Assembly (NCBI RefSeq): GCF_002006355.2
Contig: NZ_CP096980.1
Span: forward strand, 3,162,001-3,226,000
DNA: 64,000 bases
From: Clostridium felsineum DSM 794
Lineage (GTDB): Bacteria > Bacillota > Clostridia > Clostridiales > Clostridiaceae
Reading direction: 5' to 3'
Positions within the stretch are counted from its first letter, which is position 1. Each line of letters opens with the position of its first letter. The notes beneath the pieces are model-generated. The model was not told the origin of the DNA and did no database searches. It saw only the letters and a program-made list of their open reading frames with translations. The position numbers and the translations under genes were made by a program. This document shows positions 34,487-43,552 of the stretch, piece after piece.

Positions 34487-35263
34487 ATGAACAAAACAAA
34501 TACAAAATTCCTTGTAACAACAGCATTATTTATAGCTATATCTATTATAATAAAAACCTTTGGAATTTCTATAACCGGAGGTGGAATTGTAATAATGAAA
34601 ATAAATTTCAGTGCTGTTTTCTACATACTTCCTGGTATACTTTTCGGACCACTTTATGGAGCTATAGCTGGTGGTTCCTGTGATTTACTAGGCTTTCTTA
34701 TAAATCCTACTGGTTCCTACATACCAATTTTCACTCTTACAAATATTCTAGCTGGCTTTCTTCCTGCTGTTTTATGGAAAAAAGTAAAGTTGACCTCAAC
34801 AAGTAAGTTGAAGAAATTATATATTTCGTTTTTTGTTTCTCTTCTTATTTTAGGTATAATCTTTAATTTTATACTTAAGATCAATATATTAAATAGTTTA
34901 TTTAAACCTAGTAATACTTTTAGCAATACCACTGTTAATATTATATATGCTAGTCTTATAGGAATACTTGTATTTATAATTAATTCAATTATAGAAAAGA
35001 CTTTAAAAAAGACCTATGGATATTTATTGAAGGACTTTTTCAAAATATTCATTTCCGTTGGTTTTTCTGGAATAATTGTATCAACATTAAATACTATTTT
35101 TATGCTTATATTCACTCCAGCTCTTCTTAAAAATGGTTTTGCCATCTTATGGTTTCCACGGATTGTACAAACTATAATAATGACAATGATAAATTCTTAT
35201 ATATTATCTTTTTTAATTTATTTATATAGTTTTGTGGATAAAAAATCCTTAAGCAGAGCTTAA
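34487..35263 (+). CDS. folT: Folate ECF transporter S component FolT
   Basis: This 258-residue protein has about six or seven membrane helices. The first half shows the S-component pattern: TTALFIAISIIIKTFGI, MKINFSAVFYILPGILFGPLYGAIAGGSCDLLGF and the GxP-type NPTGSYIPIFTL loop. It captures folate and docks onto an ECF module encoded elsewhere. A THF riboswitch upstream supports folate rather than another vitamin. The protein is longer than minimal FolT proteins because of a central hydrophobic insertion (about residues 105-170). The binding site GGGG before the ATG is modest. Confidence 0.88.
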   Translation: MNKTNTKFLVTTALFIAISIIIKTFGISITGGGIVIMKINFSAVFYILPGILFGPLYGAIAGGSCDLLGFLINPTGSYIPIFTLTNILAGFLPAVLWKKVKLTSTSKLKKLYISFFVSLLILGIIFNFILKINILNSLFKPSNTFSNTTVNIIYASLIGILVFIINSIIEKTLKKTYGYLLKDFFKIFISVGFSGIIVSTLNTIFMLIFTPALLKNGFAILWFPRIVQTIIMTMINSYILSFLIYLYSFVDKKSLSRA

Positions 35264-35288
35264 AATTCTACATCACATATAATTTAAT

Positions 35289-35376
35289 AAAATACTAGCA
35301 TTGTGACTTATCGATTATTCTTATATAAGACTTTTTACCTTTAAATCTTCTATAAGTCATAATGTTTTAGTATTTT
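35289..35376. terminator. Long imperfect hairpin after folT
   Basis: AAAATACTA at 35289 pairs with TAGTATTTT ending at 35376. Inner blocks GTGACTTAT/ATAAGTCAT and TTATATAAGA/TCTTCTATAA extend it to an 88-nt hairpin-like structure. It probably ends the folT transcript. Confidence 0.5.
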
Positions 35377-35488
35377 CCCATTATACCTATACTTAATTTA
35401 TTAAATCTTTTATATTTAATTTTCAGCAATTCACTTTTTCTTTTTTATGCGAGTTTTGCTGTTACTTGGTATATTTTGCGTTTTGTTG

Positions 35489-35515
35489 TAAAAAAACATT
35501 TTTTATTCCCGATAA
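35489..35515 (+). promoter_or_regulatory. Sigma-D (FliA-type) promoter of the chemoreceptor gene
   Basis: TAAA (35489-35492), a 15-bp spacer and CCCGATAA (35508-35515) match the motility sigma factor consensus TAAA-N15-GCCGATAA with one substitution. Transcription would start near 35522, about 55 bp before the gene. Confidence 0.75.
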
Positions 35516-35576
35516 TATTATTGTATATTTTTTTCAATAAATTTATTTATATACAATGACATTTGGAGGGTTTAAA

Positions 35577-37544
35577 ATGAGAATGAGAAAAAAATCAATA
35601 ATATGTATGCTTTTAATCAGCATAGTTCCTTTACTTGTAGTTTCTATATTTTCAAATCTATATTTCCAAAAAACTCTGACTAAAGAAATAACAGATAAAA
35701 ATTTAAATTTAGTTTCTCAGACTAAATTTAAGGTAGAATCTTTTATAAGCGAACCTATTTCCCTTATAAAAACTTTATCTAGTTATCCTGTAATAACTTC
35801 ATTCAACACATCTGATTCCAAAGCAATTTTAGTTAATGCCCAAAATAATGAAAAAAGTAGTTCAGGAGTGCAGATTGTTCTAGATGATGCTTCTGGTAAT
35901 CAAATTGTACGTGGAGATGCTAATAGCCTTGTTAATATATCTAAACGTAGTTATTTTAAAGATGCTATTAATGGTGTTAACGAGAGTAAACAAATAGTAC
36001 TTGGTAAAAACACAAATATTTTAACCTTAAACGTTGGTATACCAATAAAAGATTCTAATGGTTCAATTAAAGGAATTATACAAGGTGGTATACCACTAAA
36101 AAAAATAAGTGATTATGTTAAAAGTTTATCTAATAATGGTTCAACTGTTTATATAGTAGATAATGATGGTTTAATAGTTGCTCATCCAAACAATAATTTA
36201 GTAGTTTCTAGGAAAAACTTAAGTAGCCTAAATTATATAAAAGCTGCACTTTCTAGTAAAAAAGATGGTACGTATACCTATAATGATAGTAAAAAAGGTA
36301 AAATGCTTGTAAGTACTACTTATGATTCTCATACAGGATGGGTTATTTGTAATGAGATTCCTTATTCTGTTGCTATGAAAAGTATAACAACTTTAAATAC
36401 TTTCATGTTAATATTTTGCATTTTGATTTGTATTATTATCATTGCTATAGGTATTATTATTTCTAACAAATTAACTAACCCAATAATAAAGCTACAAAAT
36501 TTATCAGAACGTATTGCAAAGGGAGATTTATCTGTAGATGATTATGAAATAAAAACAAAAGATGAATTTGCAAACCTAGCACATTCCTTCTCTACTATGT
36601 CACAAAATTTAAAGTCACTTATACTTCACATTAAAGAGAGTTATTCCAATCTTGAAAATGTGTCTAACGAAATGTTAAAAAGTTGTAGTGAATCAGCCTC
36701 AGCTTTTTCAGACATATCTCAAAATATTGTCAATGTAGCTGATGATTCTAATATATCTGTTAATAAATTAAACGAAGCTAATAATAGTGTTTTAGAATTA
36801 ATGAATGTATTTTCTGATGTTATTTCTAATGTAGATGATATAATTTCTAAAGTAAAACAAACCTCCTCAGTATCATTAAAAGGAAAAACAGACATAAATA
36901 AAATAACTGAGCAAATGACTAATATAGACAATAGAGTTAATTCCTTATCAGATTCTATTGCCAAATTAAAAAAGCATTGTGATAACATACATGAATATAG
37001 TAAAGTTATTTCAGATATAGCTGAGGAAACAAACTTACTTTCACTAAATGCGAATATCGAAGCTGCCCGCGCTGGCGAAAATGGAAAAGGCTTCAGTGTA
37101 GTAGCTGATAAAATAAGAAGTCTTGCAGATGAATCAGGTAAAGCCGCTAGCGAAATAGGTGATTTGATAAATGAGATGAATGATGATTCAATAAAAGCTA
37201 TGGAATCAATGAATATTGGAAAAACTGAAGTTAACACAGGTAAGGTTATTGTAAAAAATACTACTTTGACATTTAATGAAATAGAAAGTTCAATCAATTC
37301 TATTTTATCGAGAGCATCCAAGGTAACTTCTTCAATGGAAATTGTAAAAGCTTCAAGTGAAAATGCCACTTCTAATATGAATTCTATAAAAAATATAACT
37401 TTAAATAATTCTAGTAAAATACAAAATATAGCTGCCTCCTCTGAGGAACAATCAGCGTTTTCTGATGAAATTAAAAATCAAGCCTCAAAACTTCAAGAAG
37501 TATCTAATAAACTACATGATAACATATCCATATTTAAGATATGA
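35577..37544 (+). CDS. Methyl-accepting chemotaxis protein
   Basis: This 655-residue receptor has an N-terminal membrane segment, a periplasm-type Cache sensor domain (about 30-270, with NLNLVSQTKFKVESFISEP and AHPNNNLVVSRKN), a second membrane segment near 280-300, a HAMP domain (NPIIKLQNLSERIAKGDLSVDDYE) and a signalling domain whose hairpin tip reads EETNLLSLNANIEAARAGE, then GKGFSVVADKIRSLAD. It should control CheA through CheW. The ATG at 35577 follows TTTGGAGGG by 6 bp; the ATG at 35556 precedes that site and is not used. The ligand is unknown. A sigma-D promoter ties it to the motility regulon. Confidence 0.95.
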   Translation: MRMRKKSIICMLLISIVPLLVVSIFSNLYFQKTLTKEITDKNLNLVSQTKFKVESFISEPISLIKTLSSYPVITSFNTSDSKAILVNAQNNEKSSSGVQIVLDDASGNQIVRGDANSLVNISKRSYFKDAINGVNESKQIVLGKNTNILTLNVGIPIKDSNGSIKGIIQGGIPLKKISDYVKSLSNNGSTVYIVDNDGLIVAHPNNNLVVSRKNLSSLNYIKAALSSKKDGTYTYNDSKKGKMLVSTTYDSHTGWVICNEIPYSVAMKSITTLNTFMLIFCILICIIIIAIGIIISNKLTNPIIKLQNLSERIAKGDLSVDDYEIKTKDEFANLAHSFSTMSQNLKSLILHIKESYSNLENVSNEMLKSCSESASAFSDISQNIVNVADDSNISVNKLNEANNSVLELMNVFSDVISNVDDIISKVKQTSSVSLKGKTDINKITEQMTNIDNRVNSLSDSIAKLKKHCDNIHEYSKVISDIAEETNLLSLNANIEAARAGENGKGFSVVADKIRSLADESGKAASEIGDLINEMNDDSIKAMESMNIGKTEVNTGKVIVKNTTLTFNEIESSINSILSRASKVTSSMEIVKASSENATSNMNSIKNITLNNSSKIQNIAASSEEQSAFSDEIKNQASKLQEVSNKLHDNISIFKI

Positions 37545-37573
37545 TAAGAGTTGGGATAAAACCCAGTTCTTAT
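37544..37573. terminator. Bidirectional terminator between chemoreceptor and GH113-like genes
   Basis: A 12-bp stem with two G-U pairs (37544-37555 with 37562-37573) and a 6-nt loop lies exactly between the convergent stops. Confidence 0.75.
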
Positions 37574-38679
37574 TAATTAAACCATTCTTTTATTACCTCT
37601 TTGCTCTCCTTTGATGGATAATAATTTTTTATTCCCTCTGTATTACCAATAGCAAAAACAGAGAAGCCTAAAAACCAACTTTGAGTAAATACCATTTTAT
37701 ACGCCTTAAAACATCTTGCTTGTTCATTACCATCTTCTATATTGGATGGTTCCGGGTTCCAGGGCTCTTTGGATGCAAAATCTCTTCTTGGGAATCCTAA
37801 TTCTCCAAAAAATATAGGTTTATTCCACTTTTCATGTAATTCATTTAATTCATCAACAATTCTTTGCCCTCTTCCATTTATCGTTGTTGCGTATAAACTA
37901 TTTTTTATGTAATCTACATTGTTAACAGCATTTGGGGTAATCTCAAAATATGCTGCTACTGATATATAATCTACCTTAGAAAAAATCTTATTATTTAATT
38001 TATCATTAAACTTTTTTTTCGATTCTTTATCCCAAGTTGCAGTATACCACCAATTAGTTTTATATGTAATTAAACCTTTATATCTTGAACGGGAAAAATC
38101 TATTATATCACACCACTTATCACTATAATTCTCTAAATTCACAAAATTTGAAGCAATACATAAAGCATCCACTCTTTTGGGTACTGCTACCTCATCTATA
38201 ATTTTGCCTACAACTTGATTTTTCCAAACATAGAAGAACTTATTTATATCTTTAGGCTGCATTTTTGTTTCATAATCTTGTCCTTTATTTATCCAAGGGT
38301 AGGGTTCTAATATAACATTTATATTCCTCTTATTTAATTTATCTATAATAATTTTAGCCTTTTCAATACTTTTTTTATTTACCGATATGGAATTAGCACT
38401 TAAATCTGATATATCAACCTCGATTGGAACATTTACAGTATTTAATTTCATACTGTCTACATCTTTGAGTGTTTGATCAACTGTATAATCTACAGATAAG
38501 TTTCCTGACTTTATTTTTGTCTTAAAGAATGAATTAAGAGTTTTTCCATGAATTATATTTAATACCTTTGATTCATAAGCTCTAAATAATTCAGAATTTT
38601 TATTACTCAATATTGCTCCCACTATTATTACAACAAGTACTCCTGCTAGTAATTTTATTCCAGCTTTTTTCTTAAACAA
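37573..38679 (-). CDS. GH113-like TIM-barrel glycoside hydrolase-family protein, membrane-anchored
   Basis: This 368-residue protein has one N-terminal anchor (residues 8-25) followed by a TIM-barrel domain outside the cell. Strand motifs fit GH113: LNTVNVPIEVDIS, NVILEPYPWINKG, KVDYISVAAYFEI, and the probable nucleophile Glu293 in PIFFGELGFPRRD. The position that usually carries the acid/base Glu (IGTE-like) reads CIASNF with Asn178, so classical retaining catalysis is doubtful. It may bind or process a mannose- or glucosamine-containing wall polymer; the substrate is not known. It is single or heads the convergent end of a reverse cluster. Confidence 0.65.
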   Translation of the reverse strand: MFKKKAGIKLLAGVLVVIIVGAILSNKNSELFRAYESKVLNIIHGKTLNSFFKTKIKSGNLSVDYTVDQTLKDVDSMKLNTVNVPIEVDISDLSANSISVNKKSIEKAKIIIDKLNKRNINVILEPYPWINKGQDYETKMQPKDINKFFYVWKNQVVGKIIDEVAVPKRVDALCIASNFVNLENYSDKWCDIIDFSRSRYKGLITYKTNWWYTATWDKESKKKFNDKLNNKIFSKVDYISVAAYFEITPNAVNNVDYIKNSLYATTINGRGQRIVDELNELHEKWNKPIFFGELGFPRRDFASKEPWNPEPSNIEDGNEQARCFKAYKMVFTQSWFLGFSVFAIGNTEGIKNYYPSKESKEVIKEWFN

Positions 38680-38701
38680 TTATTTTCTACCTCACAATCA
38701 G

Positions 38702-39574
38702 TTATAGCCTTCTTAATTCTTCAATTTTGTAATTATATTCTCCTTTAAGAATAACACTAATTACATTCAGTATTTTATTTTTATCCTCTGGTAAAGTTCC
38801 ACCCACATCAGCATAATTAGAAGCATGATTACTCCTAAAAATACATTTTCCTTTTACATCTATGTTTTCAATTAGCTTTTTCATTTCAAGCATATTTTCT
38901 TCGGGTTTTAAAATTTGAAATTTTCCTTCCCTTATTTTTTCTTCTAACTCTGTTTTTCTTTGAATCATAAGTGTTAAAATCCCTACATAATCAGGATTTA
39001 TTGAATTTATAACTTTTGCAGATTCTATTGCATTTTCGTTTATGTCATTTCGACCACCTATACCGGATATGAGAGTTACGGATAATTTGATACCACTTTT
39101 TTTAATCTTCTGACCCGCTTCTACTATATTATTTGAAGTAACTCCTTTATGTATTTCTCTAAGCACTTTATCACTGCCACTTTCTATTCCCATATAAATC
39201 ATACCAATTCCAACTTTTTTTAATTCTAATAAATCTTCATATTTCTTATTTAAAACATCTCTAGGAGCTGCATACATTCCAACTCTTTTGCACTCCGGGA
39301 ATAGTTCTTTTATCTTTAATAATATTTCTTTTAAAATCTTTGTCTCAACTACAAGCGCATCACCATCTGCTAAAAATATTCTGTTGACTCTAGAATATAC
39401 CTTTCTCATTTCATATAAATCCTCAAATATTTCCTTTATGCTTCTTATCCTGAATTGTTTTCCTTTATACATACTACAAAAACTGCACTTATTATGAAAA
39501 CATCCTATGGTAACTTGTATTATTAAACTATAAGCCTCACTAGGAGGTCTATAGACAATTCCTTCATACTGCAT
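38702..39574 (-). CDS. Radical SAM protein (Cx4CxxC type)
   Basis: This 290-residue protein has an iron-sulfur motif GCFHNKCSFCSMYKGKQF with Cys25, Cys30 and Cys33, the variant spacing (Cx4CxxC) of an uncharacterised radical SAM family. Barrel motifs include IFLADGDALV, GIGMIYMGIESGSDKVL and VTLISGIGGR. It should cleave S-adenosylmethionine reductively; the reaction it drives is unknown. GGAAGG precedes the ATG, and the HAD phosphatase gene lies 15 bp upstream, so they form an operon. Confidence 0.88.
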   Translation of the reverse strand: MQYEGIVYRPPSEAYSLIIQVTIGCFHNKCSFCSMYKGKQFRIRSIKEIFEDLYEMRKVYSRVNRIFLADGDALVVETKILKEILLKIKELFPECKRVGMYAAPRDVLNKKYEDLLELKKVGIGMIYMGIESGSDKVLREIHKGVTSNNIVEAGQKIKKSGIKLSVTLISGIGGRNDINENAIESAKVINSINPDYVGILTLMIQRKTELEEKIREGKFQILKPEENMLEMKKLIENIDVKGKCIFRSNHASNYADVGGTLPEDKNKILNVISVILKGEYNYKIEELRRL

Positions 39575-39589
39575 TTGCTTCCTTCCCTT

Positions 39590-40381
39590 CTATATAAAAC
39601 CCAAATTATTCAAAGCATTATATATTCCATCCTTATCAGCGCTATCTGTTACCATATCTGCTTCTTTTTTCACTTCCTCTACTGCATTACCCATAGCTAT
39701 ACCTAGGTCTACCTTCTTAAGCATAGTAACATCATTTTTTCCATCACCAAAAGCTACAGTATCTTTCATATCTCTTTTAATATATTTAACAAGATATTCT
39801 ATACCCTTAGCTTTATCCCAATCTTTAAATGATACATCAGCCGATAAATGTGGTTCGTGAGTATTAAATATCAATTTATCCTGAAAATATTCAACACATT
39901 TTCTCAAGTGTTCTCTGTTTTTAAAAAACACATCTATATTATTCGCCTTAATTTCCTTAAGGTTCCAGTTTTCTAAAATATACGGTTCTTCATTTTTATA
40001 AAATCTATTCATTTGACAAACTGTAGCTTTATCCATATTATATGCGTAACCATTATATGCACCACTAAAACTTACACCCATGTCTAATTTCAAAAACTCT
40101 TCTTTCAAAAATTCTATTGTCTCTACATCAATAAGTCTATTGTAAATACATCTATTTTTATACACAATGAATGTACCATTGCAGCCAATATATCCATCAA
40201 TCATTCCCTTAAATTCTTGAATTATAAATTTGGCTGGTCTTCCACTACAAATAAATACTTCATGTTTATTTTCCCTAAGCCTATTTAGTGCCTCTTTAGT
40301 GCTATCGAGCACTATATATTCATTATTGCTGTGAACTATCAAAGTACCATCAATATCGAAGAAAAATATTCTTTTATTCAT
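39590..40381 (-). CDS. HAD-superfamily Cof-type phosphatase
   Basis: This 263-residue protein has motif I FFDIDGTLI (Asp9 nucleophile, Asp11 acid/base), motif II FICSGRP, motif III Lys in DWDKAKGIEYLV and motif IV VAFGDGKNDVTMLK. The C2-type cap (about 85-180) places it in the Cof/YkrA group, which dephosphorylates sugar phosphates, flavin or other small metabolites. AGGAGGC precedes the ATG. The substrate cannot be told from sequence. It is cotranscribed with the radical SAM gene. Confidence 0.9.
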   Translation of the reverse strand: MNKRIFFFDIDGTLIVHSNNEYIVLDSTKEALNRLRENKHEVFICSGRPAKFIIQEFKGMIDGYIGCNGTFIVYKNRCIYNRLIDVETIEFLKEEFLKLDMGVSFSGAYNGYAYNMDKATVCQMNRFYKNEEPYILENWNLKEIKANNIDVFFKNREHLRKCVEYFQDKLIFNTHEPHLSADVSFKDWDKAKGIEYLVKYIKRDMKDTVAFGDGKNDVTMLKKVDLGIAMGNAVEEVKKEADMVTDSADKDGIYNALNNLGFI

Positions 40382-40546
40382 TAAAAGCCTCCTATAATTT
40401 TATGACTATATCTTTTACAATAGATTTATTACTTATATTATATCCTTTTTAAGAACTTCATGTAGTACATAATTATATATAATAAATTATTACTTTACAA
40501 TCCTCATAAAAATATTATAAAATTTATTAAAAGGCAGGTGTTTATA

Positions 40547-41395
40547 TTGAACAATATAGGACTTATATTAGAAGGTGGCGGCATGCGTGGAGTATATACT
40601 GCCGGTGTTCTTGATTACTTTATGGACAAAAACTTATATTTCCCTTACGTTAGCGGTGTATCCATGGGCGCTTGTAACGCAGCTTCCTATATATCTAAAC
40701 AAAGAGGAAGAACAAAATCTGTTACTGTAGACTTAGCTAATGATTCAAGATATATAAGCGTTAAAAACATCATTAAATACAAATCTATATTTGGTATGGA
40801 TTTTATATTTGATGAAGTACCAAATAAACTAGTTCCTTTTGATTTTAACACTTTTTCAACCTCTTCACAAAAACTTGTTATAGGTGCTACAGATTGCTTT
40901 ACTGGAAAAGAAGTTTACTTTACTAATTCTTCTTCTAATGAAATTTTAAACATAATAAGAGCTTCAAGTAGTTTACCTTTCATTTCTAACCCAGTAAAAA
41001 TAAATAATTATATCCTTATGGATGGAGGTATAGCTGATCCCATACCTGTGAAAAAATCTATAAGTGACGGAAATACTAAAAATGTTCTCATACTCACAAG
41101 AGAACCTAAATACATAAAAAAACCTTTTAACCATAATTGGATACTTTCAAAAAAATATTCAAATTTTAAAGGGCTTTGCTCATCAATTTTAAACAGACAT
41201 AGACTATACAATGAAACCTTAGATTATATTAACGATTTAGAAAAACAAGGCAAAGTTTTCATTATACGCCCTAGCTTGCCTCCAAATGTAAAACGCATTG
41301 AAAAGAACAAATCTAGATTAAACAATCTGTACCTTCAAGGCTATAAAGATGCAGAAAAAAATTACACTAGCTTACTAAATTTTTTAAATTCATAG
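40547..41395 (+). CDS. Patatin-like phospholipase
   Basis: This 282-residue cytosolic hydrolase of the YjjU/RssA type has the oxyanion loop LEGGGMRG at residues 9-15, nucleophile elbow GVSMG with Ser39 and the catalytic Asp in LMDGGIADPIP. It is expected to release fatty acids from lipids. The start is TTG at 40547 because AAGGCAGGTG sits six bases upstream and covers the competing GTG at 40538. It ends before a strong terminator and is a single-gene unit. Confidence 0.9.
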   Translation: MNNIGLILEGGGMRGVYTAGVLDYFMDKNLYFPYVSGVSMGACNAASYISKQRGRTKSVTVDLANDSRYISVKNIIKYKSIFGMDFIFDEVPNKLVPFDFNTFSTSSQKLVIGATDCFTGKEVYFTNSSSNEILNIIRASSSLPFISNPVKINNYILMDGGIADPIPVKKSISDGNTKNVLILTREPKYIKKPFNHNWILSKKYSNFKGLCSSILNRHRLYNETLDYINDLEKQGKVFIIRPSLPPNVKRIEKNKSRLNNLYLQGYKDAEKNYTSLLNFLNS

Positions 41396-41401
41396 TCCTT
41401 T

Positions 41402-41440
41402 AAGATGTTGTAAACAACTTTTACAACATCTTATTTTTTT
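41402..41440 (+). terminator. Terminator after the patatin gene
   Basis: A perfect 13-bp stem (41402-41414 with 41420-41432), a 5-nt loop and a T7 tract. Confidence 0.88.
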
Positions 41441-41562
41441 ATAAATTCTTTTAAAATTTCAGTATTGCCATTCCCAATAATTTAAATGCGCTTTGAATAT
41501 AAATTTCAATTAAGGTTAAAATAATCCAATGTAGTTATAATCTTTTTAAAGGAGGCTTACTT

Positions 41563-42480
41563 ATGAAAATAGGTTTTCCAAAAGGTCTTTTATATTGCGA
41601 TTACTCCCCTTTCTTCAGTACTTTTTTTACCGAATTGGGATGTTCTGTTGTAAGTTCACCGGATACAAATAAGACTATTTTAGATTTAGGTGTTAAGCAT
41701 TGTATTGATGAAGCTTGCCTTCCAATAAAGATATTTCATGGTCATGTAGCATATTTAAAAGATCAATGTGATTACATATTTATCCCCAGATTTATGTCAA
41801 TTAGCACTAATGAATCAATATGCCCAAAATTCTGTGGACTTCCTGAAATGATTGAAAACAATATAAAAGATTTACCCAAAATTATATCCTATCCAATCTA
41901 TATGGATAATGAAAAAAACTTTATGAAATTTATAAAAAAGTGTGGTCACCACTTTACAATGAATAGTTTTAAAATTCAAAAAGCTTATTTAAAAGCTAAA
42001 AATGCTCAAGAGGATTTTATTTCTAAAAAGACTACTCATAAAATACATAATATAAAGGTAGCCTTAGCTGGTCATCCCTATAATCTATATGATTCTTATA
42101 TAAACCTAAATCTAATAGAAAAACTCGATAAATTAAATATAAGCGTATTAACTGAAAAGAATATAGATGAAAGTCTCATCAATAAACAAATGACACACCT
42201 ATTTAAAAAACCTTTTTGGACCTTTGCTAGAAAATCATATGGATTTTCAACATTTTGCGCTAAAAACCATCTTGTTGATGGCATTATATACGTTTCGTCC
42301 TTTGCCTGTGGTATAGATTCTGTAGTACTCGAATTAATAAAAAAGGAAGTGGAAAACTTTCCTATATTGGTGCTTAAAATTGATGAACAAACTGGGGAAG
42401 CTGGCTTTAATACAAGACTTGAAGCTTTCTCTGATATGCTAGAAAGGAGATACAATTTTAATGAAAATAACATTTCCTAA
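41563..42480 (+). CDS. DUF2229-type dehydratase-activase-related protein (split system, gene 1)
   Basis: This 305-residue protein aligns by motif with the DUF2229 part of the 1431-residue fusion at 11143-15438: MKIGFPKGLLYCDYSPFFSTFFTELG, HCIDEACLPIKIFHGHV, IFIPRFMSI and, near the end, FACGIDSVVLELIKKE and LKIDEQTGEAGFNTRLEAF. Conserved cysteines (CLP, CPKFCG, ACG) suggest iron-sulfur or substrate binding. AAAGGAGG precedes the ATG, and the gene overlaps the next by 20 bp. It probably forms a complex with the next two products. The reaction is unknown. Confidence 0.8.
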   Translation: MKIGFPKGLLYCDYSPFFSTFFTELGCSVVSSPDTNKTILDLGVKHCIDEACLPIKIFHGHVAYLKDQCDYIFIPRFMSISTNESICPKFCGLPEMIENNIKDLPKIISYPIYMDNEKNFMKFIKKCGHHFTMNSFKIQKAYLKAKNAQEDFISKKTTHKIHNIKVALAGHPYNLYDSYINLNLIEKLDKLNISVLTEKNIDESLINKQMTHLFKKPFWTFARKSYGFSTFCAKNHLVDGIIYVSSFACGIDSVVLELIKKEVENFPILVLKIDEQTGEAGFNTRLEAFSDMLERRYNFNENNIS

Positions 42481-43552
42481 TTTAGGTAATACTATTTATG
42501 CTGCAAAAGCAGTTTTTGATAATCTAGGAATAGATTATGTTCTTCCTGAGGCTAGCAGTAAAAAATGCCTTGAACTAGGCTCCCTTTATTCCTCAGAAGA
42601 TATTTGTCTTCCTTTTAAAATAATGCTAGGAGCCTACATAGATTGTATAAAACGAGGTGCCGATACCATACTCTTAACAGGGAGTTGTGGTCCTTGTAGA
42701 TTTGGCGAATATTGTGAACTTCAAATGAATCTATTAAATAAATTGGGTCATAACATAGATTTTATAGTATTAGATAGGCCTTCTGCCATTGGTAAAACTG
42801 AGTTTTCAAACAGATTAAAGAAGATATCTAATGAAAGTCATGTTAGTAATTATAAAAAGTTTAAAACACTATATTTAGCTTATAAAATTATAAATTTGAT
42901 TGATTATATTGAAAAAAGTGCTCGTTTTAAAGCAGGTTTTGAATTAAAAAAAGGTGAATGTAAAAGAATACTAGAGTCTTGTAAAAAATCAGCCATAAAA
43001 TGTAATACAGCTGAATCTATGTTTGATATTCTCATTAAGTATAAGCATATGATAAATCATGTTCCTATAGATGTAAATAAAAAACCATTGAAAATATCAA
43101 TAATAGGTGAAATTTACACAATACTCGAACCGTTTTCCAACTTTTATATTGAAAACAAATTAATGGATTTAGGAATATCAACAACAAAAACTTTAACTCC
43201 AAGCTGGTGGTTTAAAGATGCTATTTTATCTTATTTAAAACTAAACTCTCTAAATTTAAAATTTAATTCGAGAAAATATCTTCCTTACTACATAGGCGGA
43301 CATGGTAGAGAATGTATAGGTGAGGCTGTCATTGCAAGTAATTCAGGCTTTGATGGTGCAGTACAGCTATTTCCTATGGGCTGCATGCCAGAAATTGTAT
43401 CCAAATCAATATTACCTACAATATCAAAAGATAAAGACTTTCCAATATTGTCATTAATTATAGATGAAATGACAGGTGATACTGGTTATATGACAAGGAT
43501 TGAAGCATTTATAGATTTACTAGAAAGGAGAAAAGATAGATGTATTATATAG
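42461..43552 (+). CDS. 2-hydroxyacyl-CoA dehydratase subunit-like protein (split system, gene 2)
   Basis: This 363-residue protein corresponds to the C-terminal part of the fusion protein. Motifs are SSEDICLPFKIMLGAY, LLTGSCGPCRFGEYCELQ, GGHGRECIGEAVIAS and LFPMGCMPEIV. The cysteines in GSCGPCRFGEYC and GCMP are positioned like cluster ligands of dehydratase subunits. AAGGAG precedes the ATG inside the first gene, and its end overlaps the activase gene by 13 bp, so the three are translated together. No acyl-CoA enzyme lies nearby, so a role in CoA-ester dehydration is not established. Confidence 0.78.
   Translation: MKITFPNLGNTIYAAKAVFDNLGIDYVLPEASSKKCLELGSLYSSEDICLPFKIMLGAYIDCIKRGADTILLTGSCGPCRFGEYCELQMNLLNKLGHNIDFIVLDRPSAIGKTEFSNRLKKISNESHVSNYKKFKTLYLAYKIINLIDYIEKSARFKAGFELKKGECKRILESCKKSAIKCNTAESMFDILIKYKHMINHVPIDVNKKPLKISIIGEIYTILEPFSNFYIENKLMDLGISTTKTLTPSWWFKDAILSYLKLNSLNLKFNSRKYLPYYIGGHGRECIGEAVIASNSGFDGAVQLFPMGCMPEIVSKSILPTISKDKDFPILSLIIDEMTGDTGYMTRIEAFIDLLERRKDRCII

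Noticed and set aside
34444..34683. 79-codon forward frame overlapping folT
   Set aside because: It starts in the terminator T tract and lies out of frame over the conserved S-component sequence.
36719..37369. 216-codon reverse open frame inside the chemoreceptor gene
   Set aside because: It is antisense to the conserved signalling domain, has a composition typical of a mirrored coiled coil, and no ribosome binding site.
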